NCBI RefSeq assembly: GCF_004664715.2
Contig: NC_051072.1
Coordinates: forward strand, 33,630,642-33,694,641
Direction: 5' to 3'
DNA from: Peromyscus leucopus
Taxonomy: Eukaryota; Chordata; Mammalia; Rodentia; Cricetidae
DNA length: 64,000 bases
Below, piece by piece: positions 49,860-60,521 of this stretch. A program made the translations under genes and the position numbers. Each line of letters opens with the position of its first letter. Position 1 is the first letter of the stretch. The notes beneath the pieces are model-generated. The model was given only the letters and a program-made list of their open reading frames with translations, was not told the origin of the DNA and searched no databases.

Positions 49860-50819
49860 TAATTTCATTACCAAAGGGAACCAAATCACACATTGTTCCT
49901 GTCCAAACACCATAATGTACATTACAGTTTGCTCTTGGAGTTGTATGTTTTATGGATTTGGACAAATATAGAATTAATTATATGTATTCATCTATACAGT
50001 ATCATACAGAGCAGTTTCGATGCCCTAAAACTTTTGTTGACTCAGTTGATTTAGTTTTTCCAAATTGTCATGCTGTGGGACTCAAAATATATTCAGCCTT
50101 TACAGATTGATTTCTTTTACTTAAGCATTGCAATTAAATTTCCTCCAAGTCTTTTCATGGCTTGATAGCTCATTTGTTGCTACAGGTAATATTAATAAGC
50201 TATTTTCTCCATGTGCCATCATCTATGTGTCTGTGGCCTAAAGGGAATCTTGAATCTTGACATTTTCCATGTTCTGAAAATTGAGAAAAAGATGCTATAC
50301 ATTTCTATACACAGTTGTCTGTGTGGGTGTTAAGTTTCCAACTTGAAAAGTTACCCAGTCAATTGCAGAAAGATATGCTACAGTACATTCAGTTTCATAG
50401 AAACTTAGCCTGCCTTCCAAAGCAATTGATGGTTTTATTTGCCTATCAGCAATAGATGAGACTTCCAGAGACTCTACACCCTCCTAAGCATTCGCCACTG
50501 TCTGGTTTATTTTTTCTATTCAAATAGTTGTACACTGTTGTAGCTATTGTCTTCATTTCCCTTATGAAGTAAGAAGTAGAAAATGCATTTATATTTTAGA
50601 TATCATCTACTATATCTTACTTGGTAAGCTATATTTTAAGGTTTTGGCTCACTTTTTCAAAGTCTGAGATACCTTGTCTTTATTAAATTTTAAGAAATAC
50701 TGTTTGTGCCCATTTGGACACTAGTCCTTGTTAGATAGATCTCTCGCAAATTATTTCTCTTAGTTTATGACTTGTCTTTCATTATCTTGACACTGTCTTA
50801 GACTAAGGAGGAATTTCTA

Positions 50820-50935
50820 ATTTGTGTGTGGAGGGGTGCACACAACTCCTGCACCGCAACACATATGTGGAGACAAGTTTCTGAAGTCAGTTCTCTCTTT
50901 CTACCTGAACATGAGTTTGGAGACCGAAGCCAGAC
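50820..50935 (-). repeat. B3 SINE fragment nested in ancient L1
   Basis: GTGTGTGGAGGGGTGCACAC, ATATGTGGAGACAAGTTTCT and GAAGTCAGTTCTCTCTTTCT resemble the middle part of a reverse-oriented B3. Truncated. Confidence 0.65.
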
Positions 50936-52214
50936 TTGTGCTGCAAGGATGATTGCCTACTGAACGATGTCACCCACTCCTGAAGTTTTGATTTTGGTGA
51001 ATCCCACACTGATTCTGTGGCTTGTGCCATCAATATCATATCAAAAAAAGTCATCACCAGGGCCAAAATTGGGCATATTTTTTCTTTTATCTTCTTGTCT
51101 AGCAGTGTTATAATTTGGCATTTTAGATTTAAGTCAAGATCCATTTTGAGGGTTTTTTTTTAAGTGAAAGTTCTAGAAAAGACTCTTTTCAACATTTCCT
51201 TGCATTTGCCAGATGATCAAAATCACTTGGCTGCATCTTTATAGGTCTGTTTCTAGCTCTCTGCTCTGTTTTGTTGATGTACCTGCCTTTCATCAGCATG
51301 ACACTGTCTTAATTACTGTATCATTCTGAAAAACTTTAAACCAGTTTTTACTGGTTTTCCAAACTTTGTTCTTCGATTGTGCCGACTATTCAATGTTTTA
51401 TTGGACATTCATGTAAACTTCAGAGTCATTTGTGGATAGCTAGAAAATTTTCTGGAATTTTGACTGAAATTTTACTGTTTATATATCAACTTGGGGACAA
51501 ACTACTTTCTTCACTGTATTGAGTCTTCTTATGTATGTATTTTGAGTGTTGTTCCAATTCTTTAAATTTTCTTTGAGTTTTTTTTCACTAGATTTTTATA
51601 GATCTTACACACATGTTGTCAGATTTAAGCCTAAGTTTAATTATTTTAGAGGATACCATTGAACATGTTATTGTGTTCCTAAATCCAAACTGGGTTTATT
51701 CATTACTGGTGAAAGTGATTGGCTTTCAGCTACTAACTCTATAGCCAATAACCTTATTTCAGTCACTTATTACCTCTAATCACTTTTGGTTTGAGGTTGA
51801 CCTTCTGGGTTCTCCCATACATCATAACAGTTGCATCTGGGAGCAGATGCTACTTCTTTAGCCATCAATGCATCTCTCTTCCTTTGCTTGTCTTACCGCA
51901 TCATCTAGGGTTTCCAGTGTAGTTTTCAAAAGGATCCATGAGTGAGCATCTCCTTGACTTATCCCTGAGCTTAGTGAGAGTGAGTCTAGAATCTCCCCAA
52001 CAAATTTGTTGTTGCCTGTTGGAATCTCATGGTTATTCACTATCAAAGTGAGAATGGCTGCCTGTATTCCCAGTTAACTGAGAGTTTTTATTACAAACAA
52101 GTGTTCACTGTTATCCAGTGTTATTTACACATCTGTTGGTATCATCACTAGTTTTTATTCTTTTAGGTTGTTTCTGTAAAGGGTTTAATGAACTGATTTT
52201 TTTAATATATTTGT

Positions 52215-52376
52215 TTTATAGGAGAGTGCAGAGGTCATGGTGCTTGCATAAGTTCAGATGACAGTTTGTAGGATTCTGTTCTCTCCTTCCATTACTTGGG
52301 CCTAAGGGACCAAACTCAGGGCATCAGGCTTAACCGCAGGTGCCATTACTGACTGAGCCATTTTGCTGGTCCTTAA
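52215..52376 (-). repeat. B3 SINE nested in ancient L1
   Basis: GAGTGCAGAGGTCATGGTGC, TCTCCTTCCATTACTTGGGC, GGCATCAGGCTTAACCGCAG and TGACTGAGCCATTTTGCTGG follow reverse B3 order through to the tRNA-like head. Confidence 0.75.
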
Positions 52377-52679
52377 TTATTTTTTTTTGAAAGGTAAACC
52401 AGTCATATATAGCTGAAGTAAATCTCATTTACTGTGGTGTCCAAGTTTTTTATGCAGTGTTAAATTTGACTTCCTCTATATCTATGGGAGACAAGAGTCT
52501 CTATTTCCTTTCTGGTAGTATCTTCTTCTAGTTTTGGGACTAAGGTAACACTGGTTTTATATTATTGGTTAGGAAGAATACACCTGCTTTTGCAGTCTGG
52601 AAATGATTGTATAGAGTTGGTATAAACTTTTCTTGGACTTCCTCAAGCAGCTATACTCACATAAATACAGTCATACAGA

Positions 52680-52756
52680 AACACACACATGAACATATAT
52701 ATGCATACACACACACACACATGAACATATATGCATACACACACACACACAAACAG
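52680..52756. repeat. Imperfect (CA)n microsatellite
   Basis: Two runs of CACACACACA separated by a repeated ATGAACATATATGCATACAC unit. Confidence 0.9.
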
Positions 52757-52868
52757 CCAGAAGATTTCCTGTGTCCTACAGCTACTTGGTCCCAAATAAA
52801 CACACAGAGGCTTACATTAATTACAAACTGTTTGGCCTATGTCTCAGGCTTGTCATTAACTAGCTCTC
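52757..52868 (-). mobile_element. mys/MYSERV-like LTR fragment
   Basis: ATAAACACACAGAGGCTTAC, TTACAAACTGTTTGGCCTAT and TCATTAACTAGCTCTCAG are, in reverse, the same stretch seen in plus orientation at about 53590-53665 (GAGCTAGACAATGATAGGCC, GGCCAAGCAGTTTAAATAAT). It is a truncated piece of that LTR family. Confidence 0.7.
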
Positions 52869-53035
52869 AGTTAAGAGCACTTACTGCTCTTCCAAAGGAC
52901 CCAGGTTCAATTCCCAGCACTCACATAGTAGCTCATAACTGTCTGTAACTCTAAGATCCAACACTGACAATTCTGGCATACAGACATACAGGCAAAACAC
53001 CAAGAAAATAAAAATAAAATCAATTTAAAAGATTA
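52869..53035 (+). repeat. B2-type SINE
   Basis: GTTAAGAGCACTTACTGCTC, CAGGTTCAATTCCCAGCACT and TAGCTCATAACTGTCTGTAA lead to an A-rich end with AAAATAAAAATAAAATC. The body is well preserved but the first tRNA-like bases are missing where it joins the LTR fragment. Confidence 0.85.
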
Positions 53036-53394
53036 TGTTTATGCAGCTCATTTAAAAATGTCATGTATAATTAAGAAATACAAATTAATCGTCATCTATA
53101 ACAGTCAAACATACACACAGAAACATATGCACATACATACTCCCACAACATATACATGCACATAATTTTAAAGTAATATTTTATAATTTAATAAGTGATC
53201 CTAATTATTGATCTATATGAAATCCTAAAAAGGTGGGTTTTTTTTTCCAGTAAGTAAAACTTTCCAACTTAGTGCTTCTCCAAGATAGAAGCATGAGTGA
53301 ACTCTCTAGCATATACACATGATGTTTAGGGCATAGGGGAGGCCTGCAAGGAAATAGAGTGGAAGGGCCGGAGGAAGATAAAGTACAGTTGTGA

Positions 53395-53730
53395 GCAACA
53401 CAGTCATTGCAGTGAGACTGAAGTAATGCTAAGGACAGAAATAGGCAGGACTAACAGAGAGGAGAATTAAGGGAACAGGAGGGGAAGGAAGAGACTGCCT
53501 GGAGCTGCCGCCAGGACTAGGAAGATGTAAGGTACCAGTAAGCCACGAGCTACATGGTAAAGTATAGATTAATAGAAATAGGCTGAATATAAGATTAAGA
53601 GCTAGACAATGATAGGCCTGAGCTAATGGCCAAGCAGTTTAAATAATATAAGTGTCTGTACGTTTATTTTATAAGTGGGTTAAGGGACTGCCACGGCTTG
53701 GCAGGACCCGGAGAGAAAACTCCAGCTACA
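53395..53730 (+). mobile_element. mys/MYSERV-like LTR, older copy
   Basis: Related to the LTRs at 25485 and 26795 but diverged. Shared features are the order GGCAGGA, GAGAGGAGAATT, TAGATTAATAGAAATAGG, AATATAAGTGTCTGT and the identical 3' terminus AGCTACA, at 53730. No paired LTR or interior is adjacent, so it is a solo or truncated LTR. The left boundary is approximate. Confidence 0.75.
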
Positions 53731-54018
53731 GATGGATACACATGTGATTCATGTTGAAGGATCTGAAATAAAAGTGATGGAGACGCTGATGAAATAACGG
53801 TCAGTACCCTGGAGTCAGACCACAGACACCTGCCGGCTAATGAACACATACAACTGGGCTCCTGGAGTGCAGCATTGCCTAAATCAAATTCATGTGATCT
53901 GTGCCCAGATACAGGTTGTTCTGAAAATAAACATGAAGGGGGGATAAAATAAATATTGGGGAAATGTGAGATTTTATTTCTATGTGTATCTCTCAAAATC
54001 ATTTAAAGGAATTCTAGT

Positions 54019-54494
54019 TGTAGATGCAACCAACCATCTTATTAAATAAGAAACACAGAACCAATGCAAAGAAGAAAGCCAAGCGATCAGAGCTAAGAGC
54101 CTTACCGCCTGCTGCAGCTAGCCTCTTAAGCCAAGAGACCTCTCCAAAAGAGAGCTACTTCCTGTCTGTTTGTCTTTACATAGACTTTCTGTTCTGCCTT
54201 CTCATTGGTTGTAAACCCAAACACATGACTGCCTCATCACTGCCTGTCTGTACAGCCCTCCAGGTCTTCTATGGTATTCAGATTAAAGGCGTGTGTCTCC
54301 AATGCTGGCTGTATCCTTGAACACACAGAGATCTACCTAGCTCTGCCTACCAAGTGCTGGGATTAAAGGTGTGCACCACCACCATCACGCGCTTGCTATG
54401 GCTCTAATAGCTCTGACCCCTGGGCAACTTTATTTATTAACATACAATTAATATCACATTATAGTACAAATAAAATACCACCATATCTAGTCCA
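54019..54494 (-). mobile_element. B1-carrying LTR, second family
   Basis: On the minus strand it starts TGGACTAGATATGGTGG and ends GGTTGCATCTACA, with an early AATAAAGTTGCCCAGGGGTC resembling the same position in the 330-804 and 61731-62189 elements. Two B1-like stretches follow (GTGCACACCTTTAATCCCAG; ACACACGCCTTTAATCTGAA), then non-SINE sequence. No clear target duplication was found. The plus-strand 98-residue frame at 54024-54320 lies within it. Confidence 0.7.
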
Positions 54495-57202
54495 TCAGGA
54501 ATTCAGAAATCCTTATCAAATGTCTGGTCCTTGACTCCATTCCTTACAACTCTTAGCTGTTTTTCATCCTTCCTTCCCAGAGGAATTGAGTGCAACTTAC
54601 TCTCTGGCTACCTCCCATCTCTGAACCATAACTTCCCTCAAGAATTCTTCCCCAGCTTGCCCAAAGTGAGAAGTATTTTTAGTAAGAGAACCCTCCCACT
54701 TTTATTTGTCTCTTCTCACCCCAATGCCAGCTGTTGGTAGGGGAGAAACGCTGTTGTGAATTCCAAATCATGACATACTTCTTCCCCTCCACTAATTTCA
54801 GACAATGTTATAATTGGACTATAAAAAAATCATTGTATTCCTTTTTAGAATGCCCTATCAGCCAGGGGCTGCTAAGGACTGATGACCTAAGATATCCACT
54901 GTGTATGTGATGAGTAAAGTTACCTCCTGTGTACCTCTACTCAATTTCCTAGAATAAGTCATGAAAACAGTCTGTCAAATCCTTTTCTGTACAACTTACT
55001 TCTCTGTGGAACCTGTAGAGTAGGAAGGCTGCTTTAGAGAGCATGGTAAGGTTTCACCTAATTGCTCTCTGGGACTATATATTTTCCATAGTCTTGAGTT
55101 ACTGGTACATTGACAAGCATTTAGTAAGGATTGGTTGAATCGATGGATAAACTGCTTAGGACTGGTTGTTCTATTTAAATAAACTTACACTCCCAACCCA
55201 CAACAGCATAAAGGAAACAAACAGCAAGAACATCCAAACAGGATGTACTTGTACTTCAACCTGTGACAAGAAATGCATCAATGTGCTGGTATTACACAGC
55301 GATCACACAGTGCTCCATTGCTACCTCTGTTCTGGGAAAAGCAGGAGAAAGCCAAAAGCTAAGGCTCTGCTTTAGAGAGGTAACTATGCTAGTTTTCCTC
55401 TGGAACCAAAGACTCAAGGGTGTGGGTAGGGTCAGCGCTTTCTTTTATGACATTTGCAGGCCACTCTTTGCATTTAGCCTCAGCCAACTGCAATTTCCAG
55501 CAAAACTTCCTGTGGTTTTATTTTTCAGATTCAGTCTGATAAGAGCAAGGTGGGAAGTCACAGGAAGCCATGTCCTGTTTCTCATCTCTGATAAATGGAG
55601 GTCTATCTTCATGCAGGATGCAGTGGTGTATAAACAAATCACACAAACCATCAGAGGTGTGCTGCGAGCTTTTCGTTTCTTGCACTTGGCAAAGTTCACT
55701 TACCATGTTTTCAAGCCAATGGACATTCCTCTGTCTCACCCCTCTCCACTGTTGCTAATAGTTTGCAGATTCTTGAACCTTCAGTATGACATGGACCGGA
55801 GAGATGAGGCACACCTGGGCGCTGGACAGGTCCAGCTGCATCAATAATTGCAGAAATAGAGTGTTACATTGAAGGACAAGCCATAAACCATGGTGCCCTG
55901 GAAGGCATCCAGATCTTCAGTCAGTGTTTACTATAGCGTAATGCTTCTAAATCCAGGTGGAGACAAAAGGGCCCAAGTTGTCCATCAGGGCTGTTTCCCC
56001 GAGCAGCTGCCATCCTGTACGTTCGAATAGGATGATGTGTTCATACTTTCTGGAAAAGTCCATTTCTAGTTGGCAAAGAAAAAGAAAGTAGAATAGACTA
56101 CAACGGAGCAAATGGGTTCCAGCTGTTTAAAATTATGCTTCTAAAAAAAAAAAAGAGTCCTTGTAAAAGTATTCTCCTTTTTCTGGGACTATTGCATTTT
56201 AATTAAATTTAAACCTTAATGACTTGCTCATTTTAAGTACCAGTCTCTCCATGAAGGTTGAGATTGTGCAACAACTGTGCATAGGCCCACTGGTGGCAAT
56301 AATGCTGTCCCCATAACCTTAATGACCTCCTTTACTTAGTGTGTAGGTTGTGTGTTTTTTCAAAAAGCAAAACAAAACACTTGACTTACCACCCAGAAGA
56401 CTCTGACCACAGGAAAACCACGTGACTCGTGGGAAAGCAAGACAGCGTGAATTGGGAGAATTCAGCATCCAGATGCAGGAGACCTGGTGACCATGTCACC
56501 ATCTCTCAGTCACATGAACTTGGCTCCTCTCTTCAGGTCTCTTGTCTAACTCTTACATGGAGATGTGTGTTCCTGGACGTTCTCTCTCAGATTAGTTCTG
56601 TAATGTTTCTGGCATGGATTGAATTTCTATCATGTCTTAAAATCAAACAGAAACATATAAATTGGTCTCTTAAGCTGGTGGGGCTTTCCTCCAGGACATG
56701 CTTTGTACTTCTTCCCACGCCTTCCCCATGCCTCCTTACTGTAACTAAATGGGAAGGTCCTTGCTGGTTTCTGTTGCTTGGGTCTCAGAGTCTGATCTTA
56801 TTGTGATATCAGTGCCTTCTAATTACAAAATATGCTACTCCTAAGTTTTTTCATTCTTTGACATATCAGTTCAGATTATGATAATTCATCTAAATTCAGA
56901 GGGTAATTTAAAATACAATGAGTATTTTATAAGCTTTCTTGACAAATATTGTCAAATGTTCAATGTTGAATATTAGTCGTTTGATATTCAGCATATAAAA
57001 AGTCATAAATATTTACAATGCACAAATCCTTCCCCACTGAGTAGAATGACTGATAGATTTCTTCTTTTAAAATAGCTATTTTAAGTAACATGAGGTCCCA
57101 CATCCTAGAAAATTGAGAGACCTATGAATCACTCTGTGTTGGCCTTTTTGTCCTACCATCTAAGTCTTTTTTTCTTAAAAATACATGACAAATAAAGAGT
57201 TG
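54495..57202. other. 2.7 kb gene-free stretch with one long chance frame
   Basis: The 194-residue plus frame at 55263-55847 is the longest with no explanation, but its translation matches no domain I know and overlaps other frames on both strands. No repeat recognised. An A-run lies at 56142-56153. Confidence 0.5.
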
Positions 57203-57352
57203 TCTGATGTGGGTGTAGTGGGCCCATGTTTTGAATCCTAGCACTCCCAAAGCAGAGGCAGGAAGATCACTGAGTGCAAGGATAACCTGGTCTACTGAAT
57301 GAGTTTCAGGACAGCCAAGACTACACAGAGAAACTCTGTCTTGACCAGGAAC
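57203..57352 (+). mobile_element. B1 SINE
   Basis: TGATGTGGGTGTAGTGGGCC, AATCCTAGCACTCCCAAAGC and GACTACACAGAGAAACTCTG mark a plus-strand B1 just upstream of an L1 3' end. Diverged and without a clear target duplication. Confidence 0.85.
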
Positions 57353-57399
57353 AAAAGGATGGATAGCTCAGAGACTTACGATAGAAAGACAAATCAATA

Positions 57400-58075
57400 A
57401 AATGACTTCTAATAGTGTTCTGTTTTTTGACTATAAGCCTAGATTGTTGCCTAGCCAAATCATCATCAGAGAAGCTTCCCCTGACAGCAGATACAGAGAC
57501 CCACAGCCAAATGTCAGGCTGAGAAAGTGCCCAAATTGGAAATCTCCACTGGGTCCCTCCCCTCACAGCTGGCAGAACCCCACAGAAGAGGGAGAGGAAG
57601 AACTAACTGTGGGGGCCAGAGAGCTGGAGGACACCAGGAGAACATGACCTATAGACACCAGCTAAATAGGGCTTATAGGGACTCACAGACTGAAGTTACA
57701 ATCACGGGGCCAGCATGGATCTGATCTAGGGCATAGGCAAATATGTTATGGTTGCAAGCTTATTTTTGTGGGACTCTTAAGAGTTACAGTGGGGGTGTCT
57801 GACTCTTTCATCTGACCTTAGGACTCTTTTCCTCCTACTGGGTTGCCTTGCCAAGTCCTGATATGAGGGTTTGTGCCCAGTCTTATTGTAACGTGTTATA
57901 TTGTGTTTGGTTGATATCTCTGGGAGGCCTGCTCTTTTCTGAAGGGAACTGGAGGAAGAGTGAATCTGTGAGAGAGGAGAGGTTGGGGGGGGCGGAGCTA
58001 TGAGGTATGGAGGGTGGGGAAACTGTGATTAGGATGTATTATATGAGAGCAGAATAAAAGAAAGAAAGAAATTAT
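57400..58075 (+). mobile_element. Rodent L1 3' end, relatively well preserved
   Basis: Sense-strand 3' UTR with recognisable blocks AGATACAGAGACCCACAGCC, CTCCTACTGGGTTGCCTTGC, CAGTCTTATTGTAACGTGTT, GATATCTCTGGGAGGCCTGC and TCTTTTCTGAAGGGAACTGG. A G-rich tract and AGGATGTATTATATGAGAGC follow, with a GAAA-repeat tail at about 58055-58075. Truncated at its 5' end. Confidence 0.9.
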
Positions 58076-58199
58076 ATTTGAGGAGCTATATACTCACACC
58101 CTAATTTAAACATTACATATTGTATATGTGTATTGAAACATGAATTTTTATGTACTGATTAATATAAAGGCTGAAATTTTTCATACAAAAAAAAGACAG

Positions 58200-59155
58200 T
58201 CACTGGTCGTAGATGTCTCTTCTGGTACCCGGTGCTAACATCCCAGCCTGGCTGGCTCCTTTGTTGGTGCCCGTCTGCAGACGAATTGTGGTCTGATCAA
58301 AAGGTTTGTCAGTCTGAATTTTGGGATCATAAAGATGCCTCCTGGTCCCATAGGCTGTCATACCTGCCTGACTGGCACATTTGTTGGTTCCCATCTGTAA
58401 GCCAATTACACTTTGGCCAGCCTTTAACTTGCCTTCATCAAAATGTCTTGTTTGTTTTTCTGCATACTTAACCCCAATGTCAATGGTTGTATGGGACCCT
58501 TTTGTTTTCGCCAGGCCTGCTAGAGCCACCAGCATAGTCTGAACCTGGGTCATGTTGCCATTCTCAAAAAGATCATTTGCTTCAAATATGTCATGGGGCT
58601 TCATGCCATAAGCCTGAGTGGCTTTAATAAAGTTGCCGATATTCCCCAACTGAGGCCAGTTTAATGAAGATTCATTGACTTTCTTTACAGAGCCTGACCG
58701 TAGCTTGTTTATGAGTTTGCAGAGGATAATGCCGTCATCCTTCAGGCCCAGCTGAAAGTTGGTGCCAATGTCCATGCCCATCACCTCTTCTATCCAGTTG
58801 CGCAGATCTTCTGGTCATACTTGGATGGTCATACTTGGATGCAATCTTGTTCTTAACCTCGGCGGAGAGCCCGTAGGAAGGGCCCTTGTTGAAGTGGGTC
58901 ATGGTGGTTTCGAGGATGGGAAAGGGCTGCACTCAGGCTGGGGGCGGAGGGTGGTCTGTGGCCCTCCTTGTCCCAACTCCTAGCCCCAGCGGCGACCACA
59001 CGAGAGATGCTGGAGCTTGCTCCTATGCGCGTGCGCGAGAGAATTCGGAGCACGGCTTGGGGACGTGGATGATGCTTCGAGGGTCAGGTTGGACTCGGGT
59101 TCCGCCGAGACTCAGGGTCACTCTGGAGTGAGGCTGGCTGCCCAGCTGGCTGCCC
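58200..59155 (-). pseudogene. Cnn3: Calponin-3 (acidic calponin) retropseudogene, 3'-truncated and frameshifted
   Basis: An intronless copy of the calponin-3 mRNA 5' half on the minus strand. The start codon lies at about 58902, reading [19 protein letters not shown], with about 250 bp of GC-rich 5' UTR upstream to about 59155. The calponin-homology domain follows, with NIGNFIKA and [16 protein letters not shown], then two calponin repeats ([39 protein letters not shown]). Calponin binds actin and modulates contraction; this copy cannot make it. A 14 bp tandem duplication plus a small deletion near 58810-58840 shifts the frame after about 25 codons. A stop follows the second repeat's DIYDQ, and the third repeat and acidic tail are missing. 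From about 58784 to 58200 the frame stays open for 194 codons. No poly(A) tail or target duplication is visible. Identification rests on recall of the calponin-3 protein. Confidence 0.92.
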
Positions 59156-59796
59156 GCTCCCATAAGCTTCCTTTAAATACATTCTGTTTACACAATACCA
59201 GGGAGATCTCACTCATCTTTCTTCTTTCAGTAAAGCTTGGGCCACTGAGTTCCCCTGGTCTGTTACTTTTCTGCAGAGTAGCTGGCGAGCATTAGTTAAG
59301 AACATGAAGAGAGACTGAAAAACAGAGCTGAGTCGGACACCATTAGAAAGAGGGCTAGCCTGGAGGTCTTCCTGCTGATCACCCTTGCAAGCTGCCCCTT
59401 TATCCTACAGGAAAAAGAGGGTTGAGCCTTATCAGGACTAGAGATCAGTTAGGACCCCATTTGACCACATACAATAGTAACCTGCCAAAGACTCAGAATG
59501 CATTTCAAAGGGATGGATATGGCAAATCTCCAAGAAATCAATCTACATGTTATTTTTTTACAGTGAAAATAAATCCTTAATTTTTTTTTGAAAAGCTACT
59601 ATATGTTGATTATTCAGAATAATCAGTTCAGAATAAACAATTATTCAGTTGTAGACCCTGCATTGGTATCCAGGCAGCCAGGCTTCAGAGTGCAAAATCC
59701 ACACTCTGTAGGAAATCACACTACCCCTGGCATCTCCCCCAAATTTAATAATTCAAATAATCATTATTTGAATCACAAACCAGTTAAAGACAAGGT
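59156..59796. other. Gene-free stretch
   Basis: Unique or unrecognised sequence between the Cnn3 copy and the next dispersed repeat. AGTAAAGCTTGGGCCACTGA at about 59230 is faintly LTR-like but was not assigned. Confidence 0.45.
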
Positions 59797-60181
59797 GAGT
59801 GTGGTGATTTGAATAGAAATGGCCCTCATTTGGCTCATAGATTTGATTGCTTGGTCACCAGGAAGTGGCACTATTCAGAAGTGTGGCCTTGTTGGAGTAG
59901 GTGTGGCCTTGTTGGAGAAAGGGTGTCTCTGGGGGTGGGCTTTGAGGTTTCAAATGCCCAAGCAGGACCAGTGCCTCTCTCTTCCTGCTGCCTGCAGATC
60001 CAAACAGAACTCTTAGCTCCTCTAGGACCATATCTGCCTGTATACTGCCATGCTTCCCACCATGATCATCATGGACTAAACCTCTAGACCTGTAAGCCAG
60101 CCCCAGTTAAATATTTTTGCTTTATAATAGTTGCTGTGGTAATGGTGTCTCTTCAAAGAAATAGAAACCCTAACTAAGACA
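59797..60181 (+). repeat. Rodent dispersed repeat, LTR-like ends
   Basis: 385 bp from TGTGGTGATTTGAATAG to CCTAACTAAGACA. I recognise it as a common muroid repeat (GGTGTGGCCTTGTTGGAG, GGGGGTGGGCTTTGAGGTTT, CTGCCATGCTTCCCACCATG) but cannot name it with certainty. A GTGTGGCCTTGTTGGAG unit is tandemly duplicated at about 59880-59918. Its right end, read in reverse, resembles the start of the module at 27743. Non-coding; the 92-residue frame inside is translated repeat. Confidence 0.65.
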
Positions 60182-60422
60182 GGAAATGATTGCTAGATCC
60201 TGGGGATCTGGCACCAAAGAAGAGACTTGGTGTATTATTAAAATAAATATTAACAGTAAGACTTAACATGCATATAGTAAAATACATTATACCAAATAAT
60301 ATGTGTTTGTACACACTCATAAAAGTGCTTAATTCTCAAAACTCAGATGTTTGCAAAATTTTCTAGAGTCACAAAACTAATGTATTGACGTGCTCTACTT
60401 ACTATTGACATCTTTCTGAATT

Positions 60423-60424
<2 letters not shown>
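60182..60424. other. Short gene-free stretch
   Basis: No feature recognised. Confidence 0.5.

Positions 60425-60519
<95 letters not shown>
60425..60519. repeat. Poly(T) run of about 95
   Basis: An uninterrupted T homopolymer of about 95 bases, followed by TTATTTTCTCTTTCTATTAT. It could be the reverse-strand A-tail of a young L1-driven insertion whose body is almost absent. It could also be an expanded or mis-assembled homopolymer. Confidence 0.95.

Positions 60520-60521
<2 letters not shown>

Larger units (their letters stand above)
49860..52640 (-). mobile_element. Ancient L1 (L1M-type), about 2.4 kb, interrupted
   Basis: Long antisense match to the 3' half of an ancient L1. In plus-strand order it runs from UTR (ATTGATTTCTTTTACTTAAG) into ORF2-derived blocks: TCAGCAATAGATGAGACTTC, TTGTCTTTCATTATCTTGAC, ATTTAAGTCAAGATCCATTTT, TTTCTAGCTCTCTGCTCTGT, then TTCTTCTAGTTTTGGGACTA and AGGAAGAATACACCTGCTTT. 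Two B3 SINEs (about 50820-50935 and 52215-52376) interrupt it. No ORF survives; it is a fossil. Confidence 0.75.

Noticed and set aside
57400..59155. L1 3' end and Cnn3 copy considered as one transduction event
   Set aside because: They point in opposite directions with about 120 bp of unrelated sequence between, and no shared tail or target duplication is visible.
59222..59290. AGTAAAGCTTGGG block considered as the end of another LTR
   Set aside because: No TG start, CA end or duplicated flank could be located, so it was left unassigned.
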